DNA from: Oligoflexia bacterium
GTDB taxonomy: Bacteria > Bdellovibrionota > Bacteriovoracia > Bacteriovoracales > Bacteriovoracaceae
NCBI GenBank assembly: GCA_015232015.1
Contig: JADGAM010000001.1
Location: 1,734-65,733, forward strand
DNA: 64,000 bases
Direction: 5' to 3'
Shown here: positions 17,949 through 28,287 of the stretch, one piece after another
Layout of the letters: each line of letters starts with the position of its first letter
Numbering within the stretch: the stretch's first letter is position 1
Notes under the pieces: model-generated
Told to the model about the DNA's origin: nothing
Database searches by the model: none
The model's input: the letters and a program-made list of their open reading frames with translations, nothing else
Program-made: the position numbers and the translations under genes

Positions 17949-19025
17949 TCAGGTGCTAAATATTGTGTGATCAAAAGATTTCAAAAAACTTTGATAGGAA
18001 AAGACTCTCATAACAACATCTAAATTAACTGAAATATAACCTTTATCGCAATTGATAAGCGAGCTTTTAATTAACTCTTCTATTCCTTCTTTAACAAAAG
18101 GAATAGATTGTATTCCTAAATCATCATAACGAACAGATAAGACATTTTTCATTGGATTATTGGTGCTGTCGTTATTGTTATTATTGTTATTACTGTTATT
18201 GATATTATTAGTTTCCTTATTGATAATAGGTGTTTCGTCTTTTTTTCGTTTTTCCTCTCTAATATTGTAGGCGATTAACTTTTTTAATATTGCAACTGAT
18301 GAATGGCCTAACATCAGATATCGTTCTTTTTTTGCTTCTTGATCTAAATAATTGGTTAGATCATTTAATTGCACAAAATTTATCTCTACTATTCCATCTT
18401 TGATTTCTTTTTTGGTGTTTATAAAATCGTATTCTCCAAGTAGACGCCAGAAGTTTTTAAGATTTATTATTTTTTTCCCTAAAATATCATCTAATTCTTT
18501 ATATAGTGTTTCAGTTTTAACAATATCTTCATTAATCTTTTGTTGTTCATAAACTAGCTTCATGGCCTTTAAAAATCTTAGTAGTTCATAATATATTGTT
18601 TGCGCCAGTTGATCACTTTTTAAACTTTTCTTCTGAAATTCATACATACTTTGAAGGATGGTGATTCTTTGGTCTGCTTCTCTGAAACGATGAAAAACTG
18701 TTTTCATAACAGGCACAACCCATTTAGGAAGAGAGTCCAATTCACCACCAGATTTCTCTCCATCAATAACTACTAAAGAAACATCTGATAATGCTTCCAC
18801 TGAAGCGGATCTTGGTTCAGCATCAAAAAAACTTAGCTCGCCAAAAATCTCTCCTTTTCCTAATATTGCTAGAGTAATTTTTCCTCCGATATGTCCTTTA
18901 AACACTCTAACTTGTCCATCAACTACAATAAACATTTTTCTACAACGTTCATTTTCTTGTACTACAATTGAACCCGCCTTATAATTGACGATATTGTTTT
19001 TTAATTGTTGAGCAATTGAACTCAT
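17949..19025 (-). CDS. Cyclic nucleotide-binding (Crp/CAP-like cupin) domain protein
   Basis: GSIVVQENERCRKMFIVVDGQVRVFKG...LGKGEIFGELSFFDAEPRSASVEA; poly-Asn linker. Confidence 0.8.
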   Translation of the reverse strand: MSSIAQQLKNNIVNYKAGSIVVQENERCRKMFIVVDGQVRVFKGHIGGKITLAILGKGEIFGELSFFDAEPRSASVEALSDVSLVVIDGEKSGGELDSLPKWVVPVMKTVFHRFREADQRITILQSMYEFQKKSLKSDQLAQTIYYELLRFLKAMKLVYEQQKINEDIVKTETLYKELDDILGKKIINLKNFWRLLGEYDFINTKKEIKDGIVEINFVQLNDLTNYLDQEAKKERYLMLGHSSVAILKKLIAYNIREEKRKKDETPIINKETNNINNSNNNNNNNDSTNNPMKNVLSVRYDDLGIQSIPFVKEGIEELIKSSLINCDKGYISVNLDVVMRVFSYQSFLKSFDHTIFST

Positions 19026-19064
19026 AAAATTTCCTCCCCTATTTCTTCCTATTAAAAAATTATA

Positions 19065-20273
19065 TTACATGTCCTTAGTATATTCAATTAGCATTAGTGA
19101 ATCTAAAAAGGTGGATATTTTTTCATATTCTTCACAAGATTTATCTAATTCTAATTCATTTCTCTTTTTTGCTATTTTAAAGTGAGCTAGTAATTTTTTT
19201 TGTTGATAATTTAAGTTTAAATTATAAGCAAATTTATTTGTAAAAAATTTATTGGCAATAGTTTGAGGAAATGGGGACCAAAATTTTAAATATTTTTTTA
19301 TAATTGGATTAAGTGATATGTAGGTTTCAAGTTTACTTTTATATTCCTTTTCATCGATTTTATTAATTTTATCAATTTTATCAATTTTCTTTTTGCCAAC
19401 AAAAAGAATAAAATTTGTAAATAATTTTTTTTCTTTTTGCAAAATTTTTAATCTTTCAATTTCATTTGTAGTATCGGTTATGGCCCCATTATGGGTAAAG
19501 CGTAAAGTAACGAGAGAACATTCATCAATTAAGGTAATTAACTGCTCTATAGAATATGTTTTAGCATATGGGTGTAAAAACATATCAGCAATTCCTGAAT
19601 CAAAATTTGCCTCATAATTATTTTCGATTAATTCTAAAAATTGATATTCTCTATTGTTGTTTATTTTCTTCTTTTGGGCCTTGGCCATTAATTTTTTTAT
19701 CATCCATAATTTATTAATTTTAAGTAATTTAAATGCCCTTCTCACACTCTCAATTTTACTTCTGGCGCCTTTACTGTAAACCATTATACGAGCAATTCCA
19801 TCATCTACTAGTAAATCATGAATATTTTTTAATGCTTTTTTATCATTTGAAATGTGATGGATTACTCCATAACAATCGATAAAGTGAAAAAAAGATTTTT
19901 TATAATTAAAATTTAATAAATCTTCTTCTAGATATTTAACTTTTAGAAATATTCCATGTAAAAAGCAATGCAAGCGAGCACGTCTGAGATTCTTTTTTGA
20001 TAGATCTAATGCCCAGATTTTTTCAGCATCGTTATTTGCGATGGCCGTAGGATAAGGAGAAAAACTGCCACTTCCGGCCAGTAAAATATTAGGTCTAACT
20101 CTTAATATTTTACAATTAAAATAACTCCAAAGTGAATAAACATTCAAGGAGTAAGTGTCAATTTTTCTAATTGAAGAAACTAAAGGGTATTGCGGATATG
20201 GATAGTCTTCATAGTGCTTTTTCACTAAGTTTGAATTGTAAGTTAAATTTAATTTTAGATTATTTTTTTTCAT
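19065..20273 (-). CDS. Class I SAM-dependent methyltransferase
   Basis: ILLAGSGSFSPYPTAIANNDAEKIWALDLSKKNLRRAR; FHFIDCYGVIHHISNDKKALKNIHDLLVDDGIARIMVYS. Confidence 0.75.
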   Translation of the reverse strand: MKKNNLKLNLTYNSNLVKKHYEDYPYPQYPLVSSIRKIDTYSLNVYSLWSYFNCKILRVRPNILLAGSGSFSPYPTAIANNDAEKIWALDLSKKNLRRARLHCFLHGIFLKVKYLEEDLLNFNYKKSFFHFIDCYGVIHHISNDKKALKNIHDLLVDDGIARIMVYSKGARSKIESVRRAFKLLKINKLWMIKKLMAKAQKKKINNNREYQFLELIENNYEANFDSGIADMFLHPYAKTYSIEQLITLIDECSLVTLRFTHNGAITDTTNEIERLKILQKEKKLFTNFILFVGKKKIDKIDKINKIDEKEYKSKLETYISLNPIIKKYLKFWSPFPQTIANKFFTNKFAYNLNLNYQQKKLLAHFKIAKKRNELELDKSCEEYEKISTFLDSLMLIEYTKDM

Positions 20274-20381
20274 TGGTATTTGAGAAGGAATTACCCTTGC
20301 TAAAGGAAATAAATTAATTTAAAAAAATTAAATATAAATTAAATTTAAATCAAAATATATTGTGTGGCAAATGGGGGATTT

Positions 20382-23033
20382 ATGTGTGGAGTTATTGGAG
20401 TTATAAGTCAAAAACAAAGAAATTCTATGGGGGCATTATCAAAAAAATTATTACGTATGTTGGAGTATCGTGGATATGATTCAACAGGAGCAATAATTCA
20501 AGATGAAAAAGGAGAGATCTTTTTTGAGAAGGATGTGGGATCTCCAACAGTAGTAACTAACAAATATTCAATTGAAAAATACAGTGGTAAAATATTTTGT
20601 GGTCAAGTTCGTTGGGCCACTTTTGGAGTAGTTGATAAAAGTAATGCTCAACCTCACCTTGTGAGATGTAAAACATATATTTATGGTGCTCATAATGGGA
20701 ATGTTACTAATTGTGATCAATTGAAGAAATGGTTAGAACAAGAGGGACATGATGTTATTGGCAACAACGATGGAGAAATGGTTGTTCATTGTGTGGAACA
20801 TTTCTTTGCTTTAGAACTTGCAAAGGCAAGCGCTAGTAGTAATGATAGCAATGATAGTGATGATCAAAAGAATAAAATTCACAGACAGAAAGCATTTAAA
20901 AATGCCATTATAGAAGCAGCAAAAAAATTGATAGGTTCATATGCTGCTATCATAGTAGATCCAATTTCAGAAACTATGGCGGCCATAAAGGCGGGAAGTA
21001 GTCTTTATATTGGGATTGGACATAATGAAGATGGTGAAAAATATGTTTTAGCATCTTCAGATCTTGCCTCAGTACTTTCTCAAACAAAAATATTATATCC
21101 AATTATGGAAAATGAGTTTGCAATATTTGATGATACTGCCAATTTGAATTGTTACAAATTAAATAACGGTGAGAGATTAGAAAAGAGTGCGAAGAGGAGT
21201 AAATTAACAATTGAAGAAACAGAGTTAAAAGATCAACATAAGTTCTTCATGCAACAAGAGATTATGTCTCAAGCTGATGCTGCTAAAAAATTGATATCTC
21301 TTTTTAATGGTGGATCAGAGTTAGTAAAAAACCTTAATACAGTTACGGTTACTGTTAATGGTGCAAAAGAGATATTTGAAAGCATAAAGAATAAAATAAA
21401 ATATCTTTCAGAGATTGTAGAAGATAAAGAACTACTTAAGTTGGCCAAGGAATTTTTTGTTTGCTCTGATTTTATTAAACTAAAAGAAATTACCTCTAAA
21501 ATTTCTATAAATTCTATAAATTCTTTGAATTTTGAGTCCTCTCACGCCTCTTTCTTAGAGGAGTTGTGTCGATTATCTCAAAAGAATTTTAAAATGAAAG
21601 AGAATGATCTTCGTAGAGGATTACGTACTATAGATGCACTATTGATGAATGATGAAGCAAAAGATATTCAACAAAAGATTGATATCTTTGTAGATATAGT
21701 GGGTCAAGCTCATGCAAGAGGAAATACTATTTATATGTTGGCATGTGGAACCTCTTTTCATGCTGCCAAGTCCGCTGCATTCTTTTTTGATCGTGTAGCA
21801 AGTGTGGCCATTCATCCAGTACTCCCTGGTGAATTTAGAGGACAATATGAAAACTCTATTGGAGAAAATGATGTAGTCATTGGAATAAGTCAAAGTGGAG
21901 AAACTAAGGATTTGATAGATATTTTTAATCTATTAAAAAATAAAAATTTTAAGATTAATTTAATCTCTATCGTTAACAATACAAATTCTTCTCTTCCTCA
22001 GGAAAAAAGTGATTTATACATTCCTTTATGTTCTGGTCCGGAGATCGCAGTTCCTGCAACTAAGAGTTTCATGAATCAATTAATAGTGCTTTATATTTTG
22101 GCCTTAAAAATTAAACAAATTAAAGAACAACTTAAACTGCAAAAAACTTCTTCTCCTGCATTTACTTCTACATTTACGTCAGCATCAGCTTCAACATCAT
22201 TTGATATTTTAAATCACATTCCAGAATTAATTGAAAACACTATTAAGACTACAGAGAAAGAGATCGAGCGTGTAGCTGAATTAATATATAATGAACCTAG
22301 TATTCACATTTTAGGGACTGGAATGTACGGAATAGCTAGAGAAGGAGCTCTGAAAATTCGCGAAGTGGTTTTAAATCATACAGAAGGTTTTGAAAGCTCA
22401 GAGTTTAAACATGGACCAAATACAATTTTAGGAGTGAATACTGTTTTTGGTTTTGGTTCAGTAACAGCACTTTTGGAAAAATTTTGTAATGTTTTAGCAG
22501 ATAATGAATTAAAAGAGATGCCAGGGGAATCAATATATAAATTGTTTAAACAAATTTCTGATTATGCTTTTAAAGATGTTGTTCCAGATTTGCCTAATGA
22601 AAATGAATTTACAATATTTAAGAAAATGTTTGAACAACACAACTTTTTTGATTCGCTCTATAGTAATTATCCTTTGATTTTTGTAACTGGACCTAGTGAT
22701 AGAGAAACAAATCTTACTATAAGCCAAATCAATACTCATAAAATAAGAGGGGCCAATATCTTTATTGTTGCTGAAGAAAATGAGTTACTAAGAGATGCTA
22801 TAAAAGTAACAGATACTTCTAGGTTTGGTAGTAGTTATAAGTGTGGATATATTGGTCTTCCTAAAACTGGTCATGAGATCCATGCATTTTTTAGTTCCAC
22901 AGTAGTATTACAACTTTTAGCACTTAAAATGAGTGTAAAGAAAATGAATCTTTTAGATCGATTGGAAATCTTTGATCATGGAGTTCATCCTGATTCACCC
23001 AAAAATGTTAGTAAATCAATTACTGTTGATTAA
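20382..23033 (+). CDS. glmS: Glutamine--fructose-6-phosphate aminotransferase, enlarged by insertions
   Basis: MCGVIGVISQKQ (Cys nucleophile directly after Met), LEYRGYDSTGAII, ACGTSFHAAKSAAFF, GISQSGETKDLID, C-term VSKSITVD. ORF-track start at 20364 would bury the catalytic Cys. Confidence 0.92.
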   Translation: MCGVIGVISQKQRNSMGALSKKLLRMLEYRGYDSTGAIIQDEKGEIFFEKDVGSPTVVTNKYSIEKYSGKIFCGQVRWATFGVVDKSNAQPHLVRCKTYIYGAHNGNVTNCDQLKKWLEQEGHDVIGNNDGEMVVHCVEHFFALELAKASASSNDSNDSDDQKNKIHRQKAFKNAIIEAAKKLIGSYAAIIVDPISETMAAIKAGSSLYIGIGHNEDGEKYVLASSDLASVLSQTKILYPIMENEFAIFDDTANLNCYKLNNGERLEKSAKRSKLTIEETELKDQHKFFMQQEIMSQADAAKKLISLFNGGSELVKNLNTVTVTVNGAKEIFESIKNKIKYLSEIVEDKELLKLAKEFFVCSDFIKLKEITSKISINSINSLNFESSHASFLEELCRLSQKNFKMKENDLRRGLRTIDALLMNDEAKDIQQKIDIFVDIVGQAHARGNTIYMLACGTSFHAAKSAAFFFDRVASVAIHPVLPGEFRGQYENSIGENDVVIGISQSGETKDLIDIFNLLKNKNFKINLISIVNNTNSSLPQEKSDLYIPLCSGPEIAVPATKSFMNQLIVLYILALKIKQIKEQLKLQKTSSPAFTSTFTSASASTSFDILNHIPELIENTIKTTEKEIERVAELIYNEPSIHILGTGMYGIAREGALKIREVVLNHTEGFESSEFKHGPNTILGVNTVFGFGSVTALLEKFCNVLADNELKEMPGESIYKLFKQISDYAFKDVVPDLPNENEFTIFKKMFEQHNFFDSLYSNYPLIFVTGPSDRETNLTISQINTHKIRGANIFIVAEENELLRDAIKVTDTSRFGSSYKCGYIGLPKTGHEIHAFFSSTVVLQLLALKMSVKKMNLLDRLEIFDHGVHPDSPKNVSKSITVD

Positions 23034-23066
23034 TATAATATAGGATATAGAATATAGTCTTTAAGC

Positions 23067-25343
23067 ATGAATTTAAAAATCTTCTCGTTAGTTTATTTAT
23101 TGCTTTCCTTATCTATATTTATATCTATACCTATTTTAAACATTGATGAAGGAAATGCAAAAGTTCAAGAGCAAAATCAACTTCCTTCATTTGAACAAGT
23201 TAAAAATAATTTTCATTCTTCAGAAATACTACTTTTAGATAGGAATGATATACTGTTAAAGAAAATAAGATATGACTTTTCTGCTTACAAGCTTGATTGG
23301 ATAAAGTTATCAGATATTTCGCCGGATTTTTTAAAAGTACTTCTATTTTCTGAAGATAAAAATTTTTATTCTCATAAAGGTGTTGCTTGGATATCACTAC
23401 TTTCGGCCACTTTCGCACAGCTAAAAGGTAATTCCAAAAGAGGAGGTGCTAGCACTATCTCTATGCAATTAATAAAAATATTTGAAGCAAATAAAATATT
23501 TTTGAATGTTAATAAAAGTCAAAGAAGAAAAAGTAATCAACTGCCAATTTTAAGAAAAATAAGAGACAAAATTGATCAAGTTAAAGATGCACGTGAATTG
23601 GAAAAATTTTGGAAAAAAGAAGAAATACTAGAAGCATATTTAAATTTGCTTTTTTTTCGAGGAGAACTTCAAGGGGTTGCCGCCAGCACTCATAAATTAT
23701 TTAATAAAATGGCAAAAGATATGAATATTGACGAGGCCTTATTATTAACAGTTTTAATTCGTTCTCCAAATGCCAACATAGAAAAGATAGTTAAACGATT
23801 TTGCATTTTACGAGATAGTTTGAAAGATTATGATTATGAAATGTGGTTTAAAAGTAGTAATTGTGGAAAGGCCCAGGAATGGATAAATGGCATTATTGCT
23901 ACTGCCAATACGACAAATAATCCAGATAGAAGAGAATCAAATATAAATATTTTGCCAGCATTAGGAGAACAAAAAAATTCTATCTTAGATATAAATATAA
24001 ACCAAGACACTCAGGTTATTAAAACTACCATAGATATAAAAACGCAAAAAATAGCAATGAATATTGCGAAAGCACATATTAATAATTTAAAAGATCAAAA
24101 TGTTAATGATGCTTCTGTAGTAATTTTAGATAATCACACCGGCGATATAGTCGCTTACGTTGCTAATCTGGGCACAAGCTCTTCAGCAGCATATGTTGAT
24201 GGGGCAAATGCTCGAAGGCAAGCTGGATCTGTATTAAAACCATTTCTTTATGCTTTAGTATTAGATAAAAAAATTTTAACTGCTGATTCTATTTTAGATG
24301 ACAATCCAATTTCAATTTCCGTAGAGGGAGGAGATTATAATCCTCAAAATTATGATAACTCATTCGTAGGTAAGGTTGCTTTAAGAGTTGCACTTGGTTC
24401 GTCTTTAAATATTCCTGCAGTAAGGGTTTTACAACTAGTTGGAACAAACAATTTTTTATCAATATTACGTAATTTAGGTTTTACAAATCTTGAACGAGAT
24501 GATTATTACGGTCCATCGCTGGCCTTAGGAGCAATCGATATCTCATTATTAGAACTTGCTAATGCATATAGAACAATTGCCAATGATGGTATATGGAGGC
24601 CTATTCGTATAGATAGGAACAAGGATAATGGTAAAAATAATGATGAAGATAAGGATTTAAAAATAACTAAAACTAAAACAAAAAAAATCTTTTCTAAAGA
24701 TACGCTTAATACAATTGCCGAAATTTTATCTAATAAAGATAATCGTAATTTAACATTTGGACTTAATTCAGTTCTAAATACTAGAGGAAGATTTCCAGTT
24801 AAAACTGGTACAAGTAAAGATATGCGAGATAATTGGTGCGTAGGGTATTCAAAAGATTATACCGTTGCGGTTTGGGCCGGAAATATGTATGGAAGTCCTA
24901 TGTGGAATGTAAGTGGAGTAGTAGGAGCAGCACCAATCTATGCTGAATTAATGAATATATTAAGTCCGAACGCTTCGAATACTTCGAATACTTCCAGTAC
25001 TTCGAATAAACAATCTAATTTTAAAATAACAAAAAAAAATAACTCTATTTTTGATAATAGATTTGATAACATAAATACCAAAGTGATTTTATTTCCCAAG
25101 ATTACTTATCCAACTGATAAAATGATAGTTGCACTAGATCCAGATATTCCTCAGGAGTGGCAATATCTTTTTTTTGAAGCAAAAGATATTTCAGTAGAAA
25201 AAAACTTATGGCTTTTAAATGGAGTGGTAATTTCTAAAGGGGACAAAAAAGTTAAGTGGCAAATAAGAAGAGGAAAATATAATCTGATATTGGCCACCAA
25301 TAATATGCAAACCATTGAAGAGATCTCTTTTGTCGTTAGATAG
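23067..25343 (+). CDS. pbpC: Penicillin-binding protein 1C-like (GT51 transglycosylase + transpeptidase)
   Basis: LFSEDKNFYSHKGVAW, GASTISMQLIKI; QAGSVLKPFLYALVLD, SSLNIPAVR, VKTGTSKDMRDNWCVGYSKDYTVAVWAGN; BiPBP-like C-terminus. Confidence 0.9.
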   Translation: MNLKIFSLVYLLLSLSIFISIPILNIDEGNAKVQEQNQLPSFEQVKNNFHSSEILLLDRNDILLKKIRYDFSAYKLDWIKLSDISPDFLKVLLFSEDKNFYSHKGVAWISLLSATFAQLKGNSKRGGASTISMQLIKIFEANKIFLNVNKSQRRKSNQLPILRKIRDKIDQVKDARELEKFWKKEEILEAYLNLLFFRGELQGVAASTHKLFNKMAKDMNIDEALLLTVLIRSPNANIEKIVKRFCILRDSLKDYDYEMWFKSSNCGKAQEWINGIIATANTTNNPDRRESNINILPALGEQKNSILDININQDTQVIKTTIDIKTQKIAMNIAKAHINNLKDQNVNDASVVILDNHTGDIVAYVANLGTSSSAAYVDGANARRQAGSVLKPFLYALVLDKKILTADSILDDNPISISVEGGDYNPQNYDNSFVGKVALRVALGSSLNIPAVRVLQLVGTNNFLSILRNLGFTNLERDDYYGPSLALGAIDISLLELANAYRTIANDGIWRPIRIDRNKDNGKNNDEDKDLKITKTKTKKIFSKDTLNTIAEILSNKDNRNLTFGLNSVLNTRGRFPVKTGTSKDMRDNWCVGYSKDYTVAVWAGNMYGSPMWNVSGVVGAAPIYAELMNILSPNASNTSNTSSTSNKQSNFKITKKNNSIFDNRFDNINTKVILFPKITYPTDKMIVALDPDIPQEWQYLFFEAKDISVEKNLWLLNGVVISKGDKKVKWQIRRGKYNLILATNNMQTIEEISFVVR

Positions 25344-25351
25344 TCTAGTTG

Positions 25352-25372
25352 GTAATTTGGTGACCAAATTAC
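25352..25372. promoter_or_regulatory. 21-bp perfect palindrome with single central base
   Basis: GTAATTTGGT-G-ACCAAATTAC, between the pbpC-like stop and the downstream lipoprotein start. Confidence 0.6.
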
Positions 25373-25393
25373 AATATTTATAGAGGGGAAAAT

Positions 25394-26137
25394 ATGGATG
25401 TACAAAAATTATTAAAACATAAATTGCACTTATTTTTAGTAATTATTTTTCTACAAGCTTGTAACTCTTCTATGATGCCTTGGAAAGATACACCAACAGA
25501 GGGTAAGAGAATAATCAGTATTGGAGATTATAATAGTGGCACACCTACAACAACTGTTAAAGATACTTCTATTACAGCTATAACCGCAAACGCAAACGTA
25601 AACATAAATGCAAACACAAGTACAACTACCGCCAGTGCTACGGAATTTTCACATTGTGTGCTTAATCCTCCAAAATATAATTTTAAGAATAAGTTAATTG
25701 GTTCCTTTAATGTTTGCCAAAGTAGTGATAAGAGCACTAAAAAAATTATTTTTCAAAATAAAGCTAATATTAGAGACTACAAACTATGTTTTTATCCAAT
25801 TAATATTAGCACTAATTCAAATGCTAATTTTGAGTCAAAATCAGTAATGATCGGTGATGAAAAATGTATTTACCCAGTAGTAGCAGAAAAAGTCTTTGAA
25901 ATAGAATTTACTATTAATAGAGAGGGATTTACTGATAAAACCTTTAATGGAGTTATGATTATTAAAGATATGCCTTACGGAGAAGTAACTCCATATCACA
26001 ATAATATGAAAGAGGTCGAACCAACTTATGTTATAGCTTACAAGGATTGTATGAAGTATCTTGATAAAACAGGTGACGATGTAGCATGCAAGCGTTTCTT
26101 GAATAAAAAACAATATATCTTAATTTCATTTTTATAA
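25394..26137 (+). CDS. Hypothetical lipoprotein
   Basis: Signal + lipobox VIIFLQACNSS; Thr/Asn-rich linker. Confidence 0.65.
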   Translation: MDVQKLLKHKLHLFLVIIFLQACNSSMMPWKDTPTEGKRIISIGDYNSGTPTTTVKDTSITAITANANVNINANTSTTTASATEFSHCVLNPPKYNFKNKLIGSFNVCQSSDKSTKKIIFQNKANIRDYKLCFYPINISTNSNANFESKSVMIGDEKCIYPVVAEKVFEIEFTINREGFTDKTFNGVMIIKDMPYGEVTPYHNNMKEVEPTYVIAYKDCMKYLDKTGDDVACKRFLNKKQYILISFL

Positions 26138-26144
26138 AATAAAT

Positions 26145-28259
26145 ATGAAATCTATTTTTAATAATAACCTGTTGTACTTAGGTATTCTCTTTTTTTTAAT
26201 AAACGCATACGTGAGTTTTATTTTTTATCATGCCAATTCATATAAATTAGTGACTCTTCTTATTGCTAATTTTTGTTTATTATTTTTTATTTTTATAAGT
26301 AAAAAACAAATTTTTTCCTTAAAAACTCTTGCAAAGACTCTGGGCATTTTATTTCTTCCCACACTTGGAGTTCTTCCTGGATTATTAATCTATAGAGGGA
26401 CATATAATACTTATTTACCTATAGAATTAGCTACAAATTTATTAGTTATTTTGTGGGCCTATTATATTTACTATTCCCCAATTGATAGTAATGTCGAGGG
26501 CCATGGTGATAAAGAAGAAAAAGGAGTTACAATTCTTTTAATCGCAATGGGTATAACGACAATATATACATTTATTTGCCAATATTTTCATATTCCAGAG
26601 ATTTCGTCTCGACTTTCTTCAACATTTGGGAATAAGAATTATTTTGCCTGTTTTTTATCTATAATGATTCCCTTATATTTTACCTTATCACTCAATGGAT
26701 TTTTAACTAAGAAAAAAATTGCATATTTTTATCTGTTAGTATTTTTAGCGGCCATTTCGGCCATGTTTACTACTGCCTGTAGAACTGGCATTGTTGCAAG
26801 TACAATTGCAGTTATGGTGGCCTGTTTTATTTTTTTCTTAAAAAATCCTATTAAAAAAATTGAAAAAACCCAAAAAAAAATTTTGTTAGTATCTATTTTA
26901 TTAATTGCAATTGTTTTTATTATGATTGGCCATAAAAATAATTTTTTATTTGCCAAACGTTTTACTGAACTTTTTAGAGATACTGCTACTAGAACTGTAG
27001 CATTTAATACTGCCATAAAATCAATAAAAGAGGCTCCTCTATTAGGGTATGGAATTGGAAGTTCTTATGATCTTTATTTTAAACATTATGATAAAGAAAT
27101 AACATTAAAAGGAGTTCCTGAAGAAACTAGTTATAATCATGTTCATAATGAATTAGTAGAATATATGCAAGAGGGAGGAGTAGTCGGATTAATTATTTTC
27201 ATATCATTTTGGGTTTATATATTTTATCTACTTCATATTAATTTTCATAAGAAAAATAGTAAAAATCAGATCCTCTCTCTGGCATTGGCAGCCGCATTTT
27301 TTTCTTATCATTTACACAGTCTCTTTGATGTGGCCCCTAGAATGGTGGTGGTTAAACTACCACTATACACGCTTATTGGAATAACTTTACTAATAAGTAG
27401 AGATAAAATGAAAGAGAATAGAGAGTGTGAAGAGAGTAATTTAATTATTAACAAAGGTATTTCATTATTTATTACAACGTTTATTACAATATGTTCTGTA
27501 GTATTAATACTTCCATGGATGATTCCCCTCTATACTCTCTGTGATTACATGATTACCCAAGAAAAAGATATCCTAATATTAAAAAAAGTAGAAAATACTT
27601 TGTACAAATATCCAAATGTGTATGCTCTATATGAACTTGGAGTTGTGCAACTAAAGCTCGGGCGTTTCAAAGAGGCAACAAAAAGTTTTGAGGCCTCTTT
27701 AAATATAATTCCTAAATATAAAGATGCTCTTTATTTAGAAGCACTTTCTTATTACTATCAGCAAGATTTTGTTAAGGCCAAAGAGTTTGCTTTGAAATAT
27801 CAGCAACAAGATTTATATGAACAAAAAAATTTAAATTTTTTGATTAAACTTGCTGTAACTTCAAATGATTTTGACTTGTTTTTTGAAGTTATAAAAATAT
27901 TTTGCAACATGTATCTTGTTAATGAAAAAATTAATATTAATGTAAAAACCGATGACCTTACCCCTACTAGTAATGCATTGAAAGCTATGATTTATGTTTA
28001 TAAAACAAATGATAGTGTTACAATTATTTGGGACAAAAAATTTCTCTTTAATTTTTTAAATTTTATTAGAGATGAGTTTGAAATTAAAAAAGTTCAATTA
28101 TCTTGGGATAAATCTACAAAAGAAGCACAAAAACGACTTCGTGAATCTTTAGAAAAACAAATTAAAGAACTATTTCCAGATACTGGATTGCTTCAACGTG
28201 AAAAAGATATTCTTTATGGGATTGTAAGACATATTATTTATTTATATGTTTGGAAGTAA
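26145..28259 (+). CDS. O-antigen ligase/polymerase-like membrane protein with C-terminal TPR-like region
   Basis: Many TM segments; LGYGIGSSYDLYFKHY...NHVHNELVEYMQEGGVVGLIIFISFWVYIFYLL typical of Wzy_C; TPR-like KDALYLEALSYYYQQDFVKAKEFA. Confidence 0.75.
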   Translation: MKSIFNNNLLYLGILFFLINAYVSFIFYHANSYKLVTLLIANFCLLFFIFISKKQIFSLKTLAKTLGILFLPTLGVLPGLLIYRGTYNTYLPIELATNLLVILWAYYIYYSPIDSNVEGHGDKEEKGVTILLIAMGITTIYTFICQYFHIPEISSRLSSTFGNKNYFACFLSIMIPLYFTLSLNGFLTKKKIAYFYLLVFLAAISAMFTTACRTGIVASTIAVMVACFIFFLKNPIKKIEKTQKKILLVSILLIAIVFIMIGHKNNFLFAKRFTELFRDTATRTVAFNTAIKSIKEAPLLGYGIGSSYDLYFKHYDKEITLKGVPEETSYNHVHNELVEYMQEGGVVGLIIFISFWVYIFYLLHINFHKKNSKNQILSLALAAAFFSYHLHSLFDVAPRMVVVKLPLYTLIGITLLISRDKMKENRECEESNLIINKGISLFITTFITICSVVLILPWMIPLYTLCDYMITQEKDILILKKVENTLYKYPNVYALYELGVVQLKLGRFKEATKSFEASLNIIPKYKDALYLEALSYYYQQDFVKAKEFALKYQQQDLYEQKNLNFLIKLAVTSNDFDLFFEVIKIFCNMYLVNEKININVKTDDLTPTSNALKAMIYVYKTNDSVTIIWDKKFLFNFLNFIRDEFEIKKVQLSWDKSTKEAQKRLRESLEKQIKELFPDTGLLQREKDILYGIVRHIIYLYVWK

Positions 28260-28287
28260 AAAAAATAAGTAATAGGAGTGAATTTTA

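Noticed and set aside
20364-20381. Upstream GTG start of glmS in ORF track
   Set aside because: GlmS needs Cys immediately after Met; the ATG at 20382 gives MCGVIGV.
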